From an uncultured Pelagibacteraceae bacterium (GTDB lineage Bacteria > Pseudomonadota > Alphaproteobacteria > Pelagibacterales > Pelagibacteraceae), in assembly GCA_902514665.1 (NCBI GenBank), contig CABXRS010000001.1, positions 1-64,000 on the forward strand: a DNA stretch of 64,000 nucleotides, read 5' to 3'. This document shows, one piece after another, positions 10,515 through 20,297 of the stretch. The position numbers were made by a program, and so were the translations under genes. Numbering within the stretch: position 1 is the stretch's first letter; every line of letters starts with the position of its first letter. Below the pieces are notes generated by a model. The model saw nothing but the letters and a program-made list of their open reading frames with translations, searched no databases and was not told the origin of the DNA.

Positions 10515-11309
10515 ATGCAAATTATTTCAGTCATAAATCAAAAGGGTGGGGTTGGTAAAACAACTTCAGCAATTAACTTAGCGGCAGGTCTATCTCAACA
10601 GAACAAGAAAATTCTAGTTTTAGACTTAGACCCACAGGGAAATGCAACTACTGGTCTTGGATTATCAAATATGGATAATTCTTCAGAGACAATTTATGGG
10701 GTTCTTAATGGAACAAAAGAAATAAGCGATGTAATTAAAAAGACGCAGTTTGAAAATCTTGATATAATAACCTCTAATGTAGATTTATCTGGTCTTGAGG
10801 TGGAGACGGCTGATGACAGCAACAGAGCTTTCTTATTAAAAGTAAAATTAACCTCATATTTAAACAATTCTGGAGGCATATACGATTATATATTGATAGA
10901 TTGTCCACCATCTCTAAGCTTACTGACTGTAATGGCACTGGTAAGCTCAAACTCACTTCTAGTTCCACTCCAAACAGAATTTTTTGCTTTAGAAGGTTTA
11001 ACTCAGTTAATGAAAACAATTGAGAGAATAAAAGTAAGTCTTAACCCTGACTTAAGCATTAGAGGAATACTATTAACGATGTATGATAAACGAAATAAGC
11101 TGTCCTCTCAAGTTGAGAAGGAGGCTAGAGATTATTTTAAAGAAAAAGTTTATTCAACAGTAATACCTAGGAATGTTAGATTGTCAGAGGCACCTTCACA
11201 TGGGATGCCAGTTCTAATATATGACAAGACTTGTCCAGGTAGTAAAGCATATTTTAGTTTTACGGATGAATTTTTAAATCAAGATACAACAATGGGGAGT
11301 GCTGCTTAA
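10515..11309 (+). CDS. parA: Chromosome partitioning ATPase ParA
   Basis: INQKGGVGKTTSAINLAAGL, DLDPQGNATTGLG. Confidence 0.96.
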   Translation: MQIISVINQKGGVGKTTSAINLAAGLSQQNKKILVLDLDPQGNATTGLGLSNMDNSSETIYGVLNGTKEISDVIKKTQFENLDIITSNVDLSGLEVETADDSNRAFLLKVKLTSYLNNSGGIYDYILIDCPPSLSLLTVMALVSSNSLLVPLQTEFFALEGLTQLMKTIERIKVSLNPDLSIRGILLTMYDKRNKLSSQVEKEARDYFKEKVYSTVIPRNVRLSEAPSHGMPVLIYDKTCPGSKAYFSFTDEFLNQDTTMGSAA

Positions 11310-12157
11310 TGGATTCTAATAAAATAAAAAGAGGCCTTGGAAGAGGATTATCATCTCTTATAGGTGAAACTAAAGTCGAGTCTCAAAAAAATAGGCTAGC
11401 TATTAGTGATCTTATACCCAATAAATATCAACCTAGAAAAATATTTGATGAGGAAAATTTAAATGAACTTGCTAATTCGATTAGTGAAAGAGGAATTTTA
11501 CAACCAATCATTGTTCGTAAATCAAATGATGACCAATTAAAGTTTGAAATAATTGCAGGAGAAAGAAGGTGGCTTGCGGCTCAAAAGGTAGGCCTGCATG
11601 ATGTGCCGGTGGTAATTACAGAAGCGGATGACTTAAAATCATTAGAATTCGCAATAGTTGAAAATGTTCAAAGGCATGATTTAAATCCCTTAGAAGAAGC
11701 CCAAGGATATAAAAAACTTATTGATGAATTCTCATATGATCAAGAAAAAGTCTCTAAATTTATAGGTAAAAGCCGTAGTTACATTGCTAACGCGCTTAGA
11801 CTTTTGTCTCTTCCAGATGAAGTTGTTAAATTAATTGAAAATCAGAAATTATCAGCTGGCCATGCAAAAATTCTGGTTGGGTTAGAAAATGCAAGTTTTG
11901 TTGCTAACAAAATAATTGAAAATAAATTTTCAGTCAGACAAGCTGAGAATTTTGTAAAATTATTTAGAAATAAAAGACTTAAACCAACTGATTCAAAAGA
12001 TGTAAATATAATGCATTTAGAAATGTCATTAGTAAATAAGGTCGGTTTAAATGTAGAGATCAAAAATAAAAAAAATAATAAAGGCAAAATTTCTTTTGAA
12101 TATAAACATCTAGATCAACTGAACAAAATAATCGATATAGTCAAAAAATATTATTAG
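11309..12157 (+). CDS. parB: Chromosome partitioning protein ParB
   Basis: KRGLGRGLSSLIG, PNKYQPR, GERRWLAAQ, ENVQRHDLNPLEEA. Confidence 0.96.
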   Translation: MDSNKIKRGLGRGLSSLIGETKVESQKNRLAISDLIPNKYQPRKIFDEENLNELANSISERGILQPIIVRKSNDDQLKFEIIAGERRWLAAQKVGLHDVPVVITEADDLKSLEFAIVENVQRHDLNPLEEAQGYKKLIDEFSYDQEKVSKFIGKSRSYIANALRLLSLPDEVVKLIENQKLSAGHAKILVGLENASFVANKIIENKFSVRQAENFVKLFRNKRLKPTDSKDVNIMHLEMSLVNKVGLNVEIKNKKNNKGKISFEYKHLDQLNKIIDIVKKYY

Positions 12158-12161
12158 TATT

Positions 12162-13145
12162 TTATAAAGACGTTTCTAATATAAAATCTGATATAGCATT
12201 TACTGGATTATAAAAATTCTTTTTAATTTGTAGTTCTATTTCATTTAAACTAAAAATTAATTCCTTAATCTGTGTAATGCTCCAGTTATTAATTTGCTTC
12301 TTTACAATTTCTTTATCTTTCCAAAAAATTGGCGGTTTCGCATTCGAAACAGTTTTATTAAGATCATTATTTCCACTATATTCTTCGGATAATTTAAGCA
12401 ATCTCTTTGCTTTTTGTAAAAAAGTTCTTATTATTGTTATGCTATCTTCATTATTAAAGTTATTTTCACACAAAATAGTGATTGTCTTTTTATTGTTTTT
12501 AGCCAAACAATTGTCTACAAGCTCAGTAACACTGTAATTTTCAATTAAGTTTGTAAGACTAATAAGATTTTCTGATGTAATTTTATTACCGTTCATAGTA
12601 AAAAATTTAATTTTATTTAATTCATTCTTTAATATTCCTCTATCACCATTACACTTATTTATTAGAAGTGATGTATTAAAGTTTGAAATAATTATTTTAT
12701 TTTTTCTAAAAAATTGATTTGCAATAGTTGATAGTGTTTCTTGTGTATCTGGATAAAAAGCTATACTTAAATGTTTTTTACTTTTTTCAAAATAAGACCT
12801 CAATTTAGATTTTTTTTCTAAATTACCAGCTTCAATTATAATTAATATATCACTTATATTTTTTTCCTCTAAATATTCTACTTTTTTTAGAATTTTATCA
12901 GTGCATCTTTTTATAATAATTATTTTTTCTCTTTCAAAAAGTGAATTCGATAATATTTCTTGGTAAAAAGAATCCGAATAATCTTCAATTTCTTTTTCAT
13001 CATATTTATTTAAAGGCTTGTTATTGCTACTAATAACTATACGAGATATTTCCTCGTCTTTTGCACCTTGGTTTTGACCATAAAATAAAATAAAATTTAC
13101 TTTAGCTAAATTATATTTTTTAATTTCATATGATTTTAAAATCAT
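12162..13145 (-). CDS. holA: DNA polymerase III subunit delta
   Basis: FILFYGQNQGAKDEEI; DRGILKNELNKI; upstream lptE-leuS order. Confidence 0.82.
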   Translation of the reverse strand: MILKSYEIKKYNLAKVNFILFYGQNQGAKDEEISRIVISSNNKPLNKYDEKEIEDYSDSFYQEILSNSLFEREKIIIIKRCTDKILKKVEYLEEKNISDILIIIEAGNLEKKSKLRSYFEKSKKHLSIAFYPDTQETLSTIANQFFRKNKIIISNFNTSLLINKCNGDRGILKNELNKIKFFTMNGNKITSENLISLTNLIENYSVTELVDNCLAKNNKKTITILCENNFNNEDSITIIRTFLQKAKRLLKLSEEYSGNNDLNKTVSNAKPPIFWKDKEIVKKQINNWSITQIKELIFSLNEIELQIKKNFYNPVNAISDFILETSL

Positions 13146-13594
13146 TCTAAATCTACTAATGATAAATTAAATTTTCTAATAATAGAAAGAGCAAAGTTTC
13201 TTTTGATTGTGTTTTCATAATTTTTTTGTTGAAAAATATCAGAAATATTTTTCAAATTTAGACTTTCATTAAATACATATGTTTTATTGTTAAAATTTTC
13301 TAATGTTATGTATGTTGTAGCATTTAAATTATATTCTGAAACAGAGCCTTTCGTATCTTTTGTAACGATTATTTTTTCAAATCTTGTATCTATTTTTAGG
13401 TTTAATTGATTTTTCGAGCCTGAATTTGAAATTCTTTTTATTTCATTAGTAATTACATTATTTATAAATTTATCACCTTTTTTTTCTTCAATAAAAATAA
13501 TGTAGTCTAATTTACTATAATTATTGTATATGGGACTAAAACCACATCCTGTTAGTAATAAAATTAAAAAAAAAGCAAAATATTTATTTCTCAT
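13142..13594 (-). CDS. lptE: LPS-assembly lipoprotein LptE-like
   Basis: Lipobox LLLTGCGFSPIY; between leuS and holA. Confidence 0.78.
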   Translation of the reverse strand: MRNKYFAFFLILLLTGCGFSPIYNNYSKLDYIIFIEEKKGDKFINNVITNEIKRISNSGSKNQLNLKIDTRFEKIIVTKDTKGSVSEYNLNATTYITLENFNNKTYVFNESLNLKNISDIFQQKNYENTIKRNFALSIIRKFNLSLVDLE

Positions 13595-16126
13595 TTATAT
13601 AATAAAGTTAATTAATTTATTTTTAATATAAATTTTTCTTTTAATAATTTTTTCATTAAAATATTTTTTCAATGTTTCATCTTTATTAATTTTTTCAAGC
13701 AACTTCTCTTCAGAGGTATCAATATCCGTTTTTAACAATCCTCTTTTTTTGCCATTTATTTGAATTACAATATTAGTCGTCTTTTCAAGTAAAATAGTTT
13801 CATCATATTCGGGCCATTTGATATGTTTTGAGCTTAAATTTTTTAAACACTCATTTGATAAGTGTGGGACAACAGGTGACATCGCAATTAAGATTTTTTC
13901 ATAATTTTCTTTCAACGTTTTTTTAGTGTAACTCTTACTTGTTTGCTTTATGAAGAATGAATATATTTCATGCAAATTTGCAACTATTTTATTATAACTA
14001 AAGTTTTCTAAATTCTCAGTAATTTCTTTAAGAAACTTATTAGTATGTTTAAGTATTTCTTTGTCAGTATCTGTTTTATGGTCCTTTTTTATTTCTTCCA
14101 AAATTTTTAAATTTAAGTTCCATAATTTTTGGATAAATTTAAAAGCAGATATAATACCTTCTTCAGACCACTGAACATCTTTTTCAGGTGGACTGTCAGA
14201 TAGTATAAAAAGTCTTGCTGCATCAGCCCCATAATTAGAAATTATATTCTCTGGATCTATTGTATTTTTTTTTGATTTAGACATAGACTCACTTGGACCA
14301 ACAAAAACTTTAGATTTATCCTTTTTAGTGAATTTTTCTCCATTTATTGTTTCAATTTCTTCTGGACTTAGCCAATTATTATTCGAGTCCTTGTAAGTTT
14401 CATGACAAACCATACCTTGAGTAAAAAGACCATTAAAAGGTTCTGATAAATTAATATCTTTATTTTTATATGAAATTGCTCTTGTAAAAAATCTCGAATA
14501 AAGGAGATGTAAAATGGCGTGTTCTACACCACCTATATATTGATCAACTGGCATCCAGTAATCAATCTCCTCTTTATTAAAGCCATATTTTGTCTCTTTA
14601 GGAGAGCAAAATCTTAAAAAATACCACGAAGAGCAAACAAATGTATCAAGAGTATCTGTTTCTCTTGTAAGTTCTTTCCCATCGATCAAAATTTTTTTCC
14701 AATCTTTTTGACCATCTAAAGGATTACCTTTCACATTAAGTTCAATGTTATTTGGCAATTTAACTGGAAGCATTGATTTTGGTATAGGGTAACTATTACC
14801 TTTATCGTCATATGCAATTGGTATCGGACAACCCCAATATCTTTGCCTAGATACACCCCAATCTTTAAGTCTAAAATTAATTTGTTTTTTTCCCAATTTT
14901 CTTTCTTCTAAAATCTTAATTGTTTCTATTACTGAATTATTGGGTGCTTCCAGATCGTTCAAAAAATCAGAATTAATTAATATTCCTGATCCTGGAAATG
15001 CTTTCTCTTTGACTTCAAAATTTTCATCCTCATCTTCAGGTCGTACAACAGTTTTTATTTCAAGATTATACTTCTTTGCGAAATCAAAATCTCTTTGGTC
15101 ATGTGCCGGACATCCAAAAACAGCACCAAATCCATAATCCATTAGGACAAAGTTTGCAAAATATACTGGTACTTTTTGACTTGGATTAAAAGGATTGGCC
15201 GCTTTTAGATTTGTTTTAAAACCTATCTTTTCTCCTACAGCTATCGCTTCTTCTGTAGTCCCAGTTTTAGAACACTCTTCTTTAAATTTTAAAAAGTCTT
15301 CATTTTTTTTAAAATATTTTGATATCTCATGATCAATAGATACTGCCAAAAAAGAAAAACCAAAAAGTGTGTCTGGTCTTGTAGTATAACATTTTATATT
15401 TTTGACTGGTAGATCTCCACTAATTTCAAAGTCTATTTCACATCCAAAGGACTTTCCAATCCAATTTTTCTGCATAGTTTTAACTTTAGTTGGCCATTGT
15501 TCTAATTTGTCAAGGCCATCCAATAACTCTTGAGAAAATTTTGATATATTAAAAAACCATTGACTTAATTTTTTTCGTTCAACAGTTGCCCCAGATCTCC
15601 AACCTTTTCCTTCAATAACCTGTTCATTTGCTAGCACGGTTTCATCAACGGGATCCCAATTTACATAGTTTTCTTTTCTATAAACTAATTTCTTTTCTAA
15701 TAGTTCTAAAAAAAACATTTGTTGATGTTTATAATATTCTTCAGAACATGTTGAAATTTCTCTATCCCAATCAATTGAAAGACCAAGTCTTTTTAACTGC
15801 AATTTCATATTGTTAATGTTGGTTTCTGTCCATACCTTAGGATCTAAATTATTTTCTTTTGCTGCATTTTCAGCAGGCATACCAAATGAATCCCAACCCA
15901 TTGGATGGAGCACATTAAATCCTTTTAGTGCCTTATACCTTGCAAGCACATCTCCTATTGTGTAATTTCTTACATGTCCCATATGAATTCTACCTGAGGG
16001 ATATGGAAACATTTCAAGGCAATAAAATTTTTTTTTATTATTATCTACTTTAGCTGAGAAAGTTTTTTCCTGTTCCCAGAAATTTTGCCATTTTTTTTCT
16101 ATTAATTTAAAATTATATCTTTCCAC
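13595..16126 (-). CDS. leuS: Leucyl-tRNA synthetase
   Basis: [28 protein letters not shown]. Confidence 0.98.
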   Translation of the reverse strand: MERYNFKLIEKKWQNFWEQEKTFSAKVDNNKKKFYCLEMFPYPSGRIHMGHVRNYTIGDVLARYKALKGFNVLHPMGWDSFGMPAENAAKENNLDPKVWTETNINNMKLQLKRLGLSIDWDREISTCSEEYYKHQQMFFLELLEKKLVYRKENYVNWDPVDETVLANEQVIEGKGWRSGATVERKKLSQWFFNISKFSQELLDGLDKLEQWPTKVKTMQKNWIGKSFGCEIDFEISGDLPVKNIKCYTTRPDTLFGFSFLAVSIDHEISKYFKKNEDFLKFKEECSKTGTTEEAIAVGEKIGFKTNLKAANPFNPSQKVPVYFANFVLMDYGFGAVFGCPAHDQRDFDFAKKYNLEIKTVVRPEDEDENFEVKEKAFPGSGILINSDFLNDLEAPNNSVIETIKILEERKLGKKQINFRLKDWGVSRQRYWGCPIPIAYDDKGNSYPIPKSMLPVKLPNNIELNVKGNPLDGQKDWKKILIDGKELTRETDTLDTFVCSSWYFLRFCSPKETKYGFNKEEIDYWMPVDQYIGGVEHAILHLLYSRFFTRAISYKNKDINLSEPFNGLFTQGMVCHETYKDSNNNWLSPEEIETINGEKFTKKDKSKVFVGPSESMSKSKKNTIDPENIISNYGADAARLFILSDSPPEKDVQWSEEGIISAFKFIQKLWNLNLKILEEIKKDHKTDTDKEILKHTNKFLKEITENLENFSYNKIVANLHEIYSFFIKQTSKSYTKKTLKENYEKILIAMSPVVPHLSNECLKNLSSKHIKWPEYDETILLEKTTNIVIQINGKKRGLLKTDIDTSEEKLLEKINKDETLKKYFNEKIIKRKIYIKNKLINFII

Positions 16127-16176
16127 GGATTAATGATTCATATAATTTTGATTGATGGATCTTGCTAAAAATAAAT

Positions 16177-16728
16177 TTACTCTTTTCTCTTTCTTCTTTT
16201 CTGAACAGACTCTTTCTCATATATAGCAGCTTTTTTTAAAATTTGTTTTTGAATTTCGTTAACTAAAACTTTATCTGTTTCTATCACTTTACAATTAATT
16301 AAACTATCCATACATTTTCTGTTAAAAATTGTAATATCTAAAGCGTCTGATCTGACTTCATTTGTAAGAAATCTAATCGTAATTTTAATACTTTCCCCAG
16401 GTTTATTTTGATCAGAATACCAATCAGTTATTATAATTCCTCCAGAATAATTTACTGATGTTAGTGGCATAAAATCAATTACATCTAATGAGGCTCTCCA
16501 CAGGGAATTCGAACTTGCAAAATCAAACCTTCCTCCAGAATCATTTCCAAATGCATCATTTAAAGTAAAACCTCGACCTTCTTTTAAGTTTTGCTTAACT
16601 CTTTCTTTTGGGTCAGCAGGAAATTTTCTAGCATCGGCTCCAGGAAATTTTCCGTTACAAGCTGATAAAAAAAGGCATGTTATTAATAAAAAAACTGCAG
16701 TTTTTAGTGAATTTACTTTGATATTCAT
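16177..16728 (-). CDS. DUF3576-type lipoprotein
   Basis: Lipobox FLSACNGKF; SLWRASLDVIDFMPLTSVNYSGGIIITDWY; upstream of leuS. Confidence 0.78.
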   Translation of the reverse strand: MNIKVNSLKTAVFLLITCLFLSACNGKFPGADARKFPADPKERVKQNLKEGRGFTLNDAFGNDSGGRFDFASSNSLWRASLDVIDFMPLTSVNYSGGIIITDWYSDQNKPGESIKITIRFLTNEVRSDALDITIFNRKCMDSLINCKVIETDKVLVNEIQKQILKKAAIYEKESVQKRRKRKE

Positions 16729-16792
16729 TTTTTCAATGCTTATACATCATAAATTTTAAGTTTGAAAAAACATATGATAAAATAGGTAAAAA

Positions 16793-16814
16793 AGTGATGC
16801 AAAAATGCAACACT
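16793..16814. promoter_or_regulatory. Imperfect palindrome upstream of porin
   Basis: AGTGATGCA-AAAA-TGCAACACT, one mismatch. Confidence 0.45.
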
Positions 16815-16925
16815 ATCAAATATAAACAATAAAGCGGCATTATTATTGAAAAAATTATTCTCTGAACTGGTAAATATGTCATGTTTATTATTAATAATTA
16901 ACATTAATTTAAAGGAGTAATTAAT

Positions 16926-17897
16926 ATGAACAACTTTAAAAAACTAGGATTAACTGCATTGGCGAGTTCGCTTGTAGTTTCTTCTGCTGTTGCTGGTGAA
17001 ATGTCAGTAGCAGGTGGAGCAAGTATCGGTTTAAAAAATACATCGAAAACTGCTTCAGGTAAATCTTGGACAATGGGAAATCAGTTAACTTTCACAGGTT
17101 CTGGTGAATTAGACAATGGTATGAATGTATCATTATCTTTCGTTCTTGACCAAGACGATGACACAACTTTAGGTCAAACAGCTAGAGAAAAAAACTCTCC
17201 GTTTGACAGTCACTCAGTAACTGTAAGTTCTGACATGTTAGGAAGTTTGAAATTCTCTGGTGAGGGTGGATCTTCAGCTCAAGGAGCTATTGATACTACT
17301 GCTGCTGGTGATGCATGGGACAACGGTTCAGGTGTTACATCTCCAAGAGCTTCAGAAGCTGGTAACAACAGTATGTTGTATACACTTCCGTCGTTAATGG
17401 ATGATTTAACTCTTAAAGCATCTTACTCTCCAGGATCAGCTGGTGGTGGATCTGCTACTGCTTACCACATTCAGTACGCAGGTGTTGAAGGTTTAACACT
17501 TGATTACGCTGTTGGTGAAACTGAAACTATTGGTTCTGAGCAAGAGCATACTACTTACAAAGCATCATATGTTTACAGTTCATTCACTTTAAGTTATTCA
17601 GAAACTGAAAGTGCATTTGATACTGATTCAGATGGTTTAGATGAAACTGTTTCATCTTACAACCTTGCTTACACAGTAACTGATGATATATCAATTGCAT
17701 ACGGTGAAGATACAATCGAAACTGAAGATGCAAGTACTGATGAAGAAGTTAGCAAGATTAATGTTTCATACACAACTGGTGGTGTAACATTATCTGCCTC
17801 TCAGTATTCAGCATCGGCTGTAGGTAATACTACAACTGAGTCTGCATCTACTGGTGATAAAGAAAGATGGGCTTTATCAGCTACATTTGCATTCTAA
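16926..17897 (+). CDS. Outer-membrane porin
   Basis: Signal peptide MNNFKKLGLTALASSLVVSSAVAGE, alternating beta-strand sequence, C-terminal WALSATFAF; strong SD AAAGGAG. Confidence 0.88.
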   Translation: MNNFKKLGLTALASSLVVSSAVAGEMSVAGGASIGLKNTSKTASGKSWTMGNQLTFTGSGELDNGMNVSLSFVLDQDDDTTLGQTAREKNSPFDSHSVTVSSDMLGSLKFSGEGGSSAQGAIDTTAAGDAWDNGSGVTSPRASEAGNNSMLYTLPSLMDDLTLKASYSPGSAGGGSATAYHIQYAGVEGLTLDYAVGETETIGSEQEHTTYKASYVYSSFTLSYSETESAFDTDSDGLDETVSSYNLAYTVTDDISIAYGEDTIETEDASTDEEVSKINVSYTTGGVTLSASQYSASAVGNTTTESASTGDKERWALSATFAF

Positions 17898-17914
17898 TTT
17901 GATTTAGATATAAA

Positions 17915-18463
17915 TTATAAAAGGGCCCCTTTATGGGGCCTTTTTTTTTCAAAAAAAGAAATTCCAGCAAATTCATTTTGATTTAAAAGGGAAAGTTTTT
18001 TTAGGTTATCTTTTGAAACACCACCAAGAATAACAACATCTTTATATGTCATTTTTGAGAGTAATTTAAATTTATTTATTCCCAGAAAGTTTTTATTTTT
18101 CTTAAATAAAGAAGAAATAAAAATCTTTACTACTTTTTGTTTCTCTTTTGTTTTAATTTCCTTGAAATTATGAGCGGATCCAACAATCTCAAAGTTTGTT
18201 TTGTAAGTATAAGATAAATGATTAAAACTTTTATTAAAGGATGGTATATAGGCACCATCTAAATTAAGTTTCATTGCTAGCTTAATATTATTAGATAAAT
18301 AAAATTTAATTGATTTTCTTTTGCAGTACTTTTTAATTTTTAAAATAAGTGTTTGACTAGTTTTTTTTAATGAATAGTCTCTAAATATGATTGTAGTTTC
18401 TTTATCTTGTTTATCAATATTATTTGCGTCAAATTTATTAATAAAGTAATATTTTTTCATCAT
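17915..18463 (-). CDS. ThiE/TenI-like TIM-barrel protein, divergent
   Basis: IKLAMKLNLDGAYIPS, IVGSAHN, VVILGGVSKDN; start at ATGATGAAAAAATATTAC preferred over tool start 18487. Confidence 0.6.
   Translation of the reverse strand: MMKKYYFINKFDANNIDKQDKETTIIFRDYSLKKTSQTLILKIKKYCKRKSIKFYLSNNIKLAMKLNLDGAYIPSFNKSFNHLSYTYKTNFEIVGSAHNFKEIKTKEKQKVVKIFISSLFKKNKNFLGINKFKLLSKMTYKDVVILGGVSKDNLKKLSLLNQNEFAGISFFEKKRPHKGALL
17921..17949 (+). terminator. Rho-independent terminator of porin
   Basis: GGCCCC-TTTAT-GGGGCC followed by 9 T. Confidence 0.9.
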
Positions 18464-18469
18464 ATTTAT

Positions 18470-19129
18470 ATGCATAGTACAATACAAAATTTATTAGACA
18501 TTGAGACTAATATTAAAACTCATCTTAATAAAATAAATATTCATAAAAATCCCAAAATTGTTGCAGTTTCTAAGACTTTCAAAATTGATAAAATTTTGCC
18601 TCTTATAGAATATGGTCATATTGATTATGGTGAAAATAAAGTTCAGGAGGCCGCAGAAAAATGGAAAGAAATAAAGAAAAAAAATTCAAAAATAAAATTA
18701 CATATGATTGGAAAATTACAAACAAACAAAGTTAAATTCGCGGTTCCATTATTTGATTATATTCATTCAGTAGATAGTGAAAAACTTGCAAAAAAAATCG
18801 CCGATGAACAGAATAAAATAAATAAAAAAATTAAAATATTTTTGCAGGTAAATATTGGTAATGAAAATCAAAAATCAGGAATTGGCAAGGATAACTTGAA
18901 CCAACTAATATCTTACTGTAAAGGGATTGGTTTAGATCTAGTTGGTCTGATGTGTATTCCTCCTGCAAATATTGATCCTGAAAGTTATTTTGATGAGATG
19001 CAAAAAATTAATAAAAGTAAAGGTTTTTCAGAGTTAAGTATGGGAATGTCTTCTGATTTTCTAAAAGCCGCTGAATACTCTTCAACTTATATAAGAATTG
19101 GATCTAAAATATTTGGTCAAAGATATTAA
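18470..19129 (+). CDS. yggS: PLP homeostasis protein YggS/PROSC family
   Basis: IVAVSKTFKIDKI, YGENKVQEA, HMIGKLQTNK, SMGMSSDFLKA; start moved to M22 of the ORF. Confidence 0.92.
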   Translation: MHSTIQNLLDIETNIKTHLNKINIHKNPKIVAVSKTFKIDKILPLIEYGHIDYGENKVQEAAEKWKEIKKKNSKIKLHMIGKLQTNKVKFAVPLFDYIHSVDSEKLAKKIADEQNKINKKIKIFLQVNIGNENQKSGIGKDNLNQLISYCKGIGLDLVGLMCIPPANIDPESYFDEMQKINKSKGFSELSMGMSSDFLKAAEYSSTYIRIGSKIFGQRY

Positions 19130-19620
19130 AAAATTTTTATTTTTGAATTTTTTTTAATCAATTTAAGCATAATCAAAAAATCTTTTTCTTTTAAAGCTAC
19201 ACACCCGGCTGTAGGTTTGTAATCTTTGGTTAGATGAATAAAAATACAACTGCCTTTACCAATAATAGGTTTTTTATAATTATACTTAATTGGGATTAAT
19301 AAATCATATATATGATCTTTTCTTGTTAACTTTTCGTGACTGACTTTTTTATCTATTTTAAAAAGCTTGTTATATTTTCTTGGAAAATTAATATCATCAC
19401 ACCAACCCATATTTTTTTTTATTTCTATACATTTTAATGAAGTAGATGGTTTTATTATTCGATTTTTTCTAAAATAGAGATTTTCAATTTCAAAAGTTCC
19501 CTTAGGTGTTTTTTTATCTCCCTCTTTTTTATTGATTGTTGAACCTTTTTTACCAATAGAACACCTAAATTTGAATTCACCAATTTGAAGAGTGTGTTTA
19601 TTTTTTACAAAAATTGTCAT
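19126..19620 (-). CDS. L,D-transpeptidase catalytic (YkuD) domain protein
   Basis: IFIHLTKDYKPTAGCVALKEKDF active-site Cys motif. Confidence 0.85.
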   Translation of the reverse strand: MTIFVKNKHTLQIGEFKFRCSIGKKGSTINKKEGDKKTPKGTFEIENLYFRKNRIIKPSTSLKCIEIKKNMGWCDDINFPRKYNKLFKIDKKVSHEKLTRKDHIYDLLIPIKYNYKKPIIGKGSCIFIHLTKDYKPTAGCVALKEKDFLIMLKLIKKNSKIKIF

Positions 19621-19631
19621 ATTCTCTTTCT

Positions 19632-20195
19632 GTGAGTCCTCAGATTTTAATAATATACAAGTTTAAACCATTATATCATATTCTTGATGAACTTGATTTG
19701 AATTTAAATTTTAACATCATTTTTGCAGATAATAAGGATTTATTAAATTATACAGAAAAAGAGCATATTAATTATTTGATCGTGTCCAATAAAAAAAATT
19801 TGGATATTGGTAATCAATTTGTTTTAGATAATTTACCAATTAACATTTCTAAATTATTAGAAAAAATAAATATCGAATTCTTAAAACTACAATTTAATAG
19901 TCAATCTGAAGTTAAAGTAAGTAACTACATGATCAACCTTAATTCAAGAGAGATGTTTACAAAAAATACCAAGCTTAAGCTGACAGAAAAAGAAATTAAT
20001 ACAATTATTTATTTATCTAAATTAAACAAACCAGTTAGTATTGTTGAATTACAAGAAAAGGTTTGGAGCTATCAATCTAATATAGAAACTCATACCGTTG
20101 AGACACATATTTATCGATTAAGAAAGAAAATTATAGAAACTTTTAATGATAACGAATTTATAATGAGTAAAAAAAATGGTTATCAAATTAAATAA
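19632..20195 (+). CDS. OmpR-type winged-helix response regulator with degenerate receiver
   Basis: LTEKEINTIIYLSKLNKPVSIVELQEKVW...VETHIYRLRKKI; start (GTG 19632 or TTG 19614) uncertain. Confidence 0.8.
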   Translation: MSPQILIIYKFKPLYHILDELDLNLNFNIIFADNKDLLNYTEKEHINYLIVSNKKNLDIGNQFVLDNLPINISKLLEKINIEFLKLQFNSQSEVKVSNYMINLNSREMFTKNTKLKLTEKEINTIIYLSKLNKPVSIVELQEKVWSYQSNIETHTVETHIYRLRKKIIETFNDNEFIMSKKNGYQIK

Positions 20196-20205
20196 GAAAA
20201 ATCCA

Positions 20206-20295
20206 ATGGCTAAAGATTTGTATACTAAAAAGTACAAGCCAAAAATAGTTAAGCCTAAAAAAGGAAAGGGTAGTTTTAAACGAAAGAAAACTTAA
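20206..20295 (+). CDS. 29-aa basic protein, ArfA-like tail (candidate alternative ribosome-rescue factor)
   Basis: MAKDLYTKKYKPKIVKPKKGKGSFKRKKT*; KKGKGS[YF]xRK is the hallmark of the ArfA C-terminal tail; 10 nt after the upstream stop. Confidence 0.6.
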   Translation: MAKDLYTKKYKPKIVKPKKGKGSFKRKKT

Positions 20296-20297
20296 TT

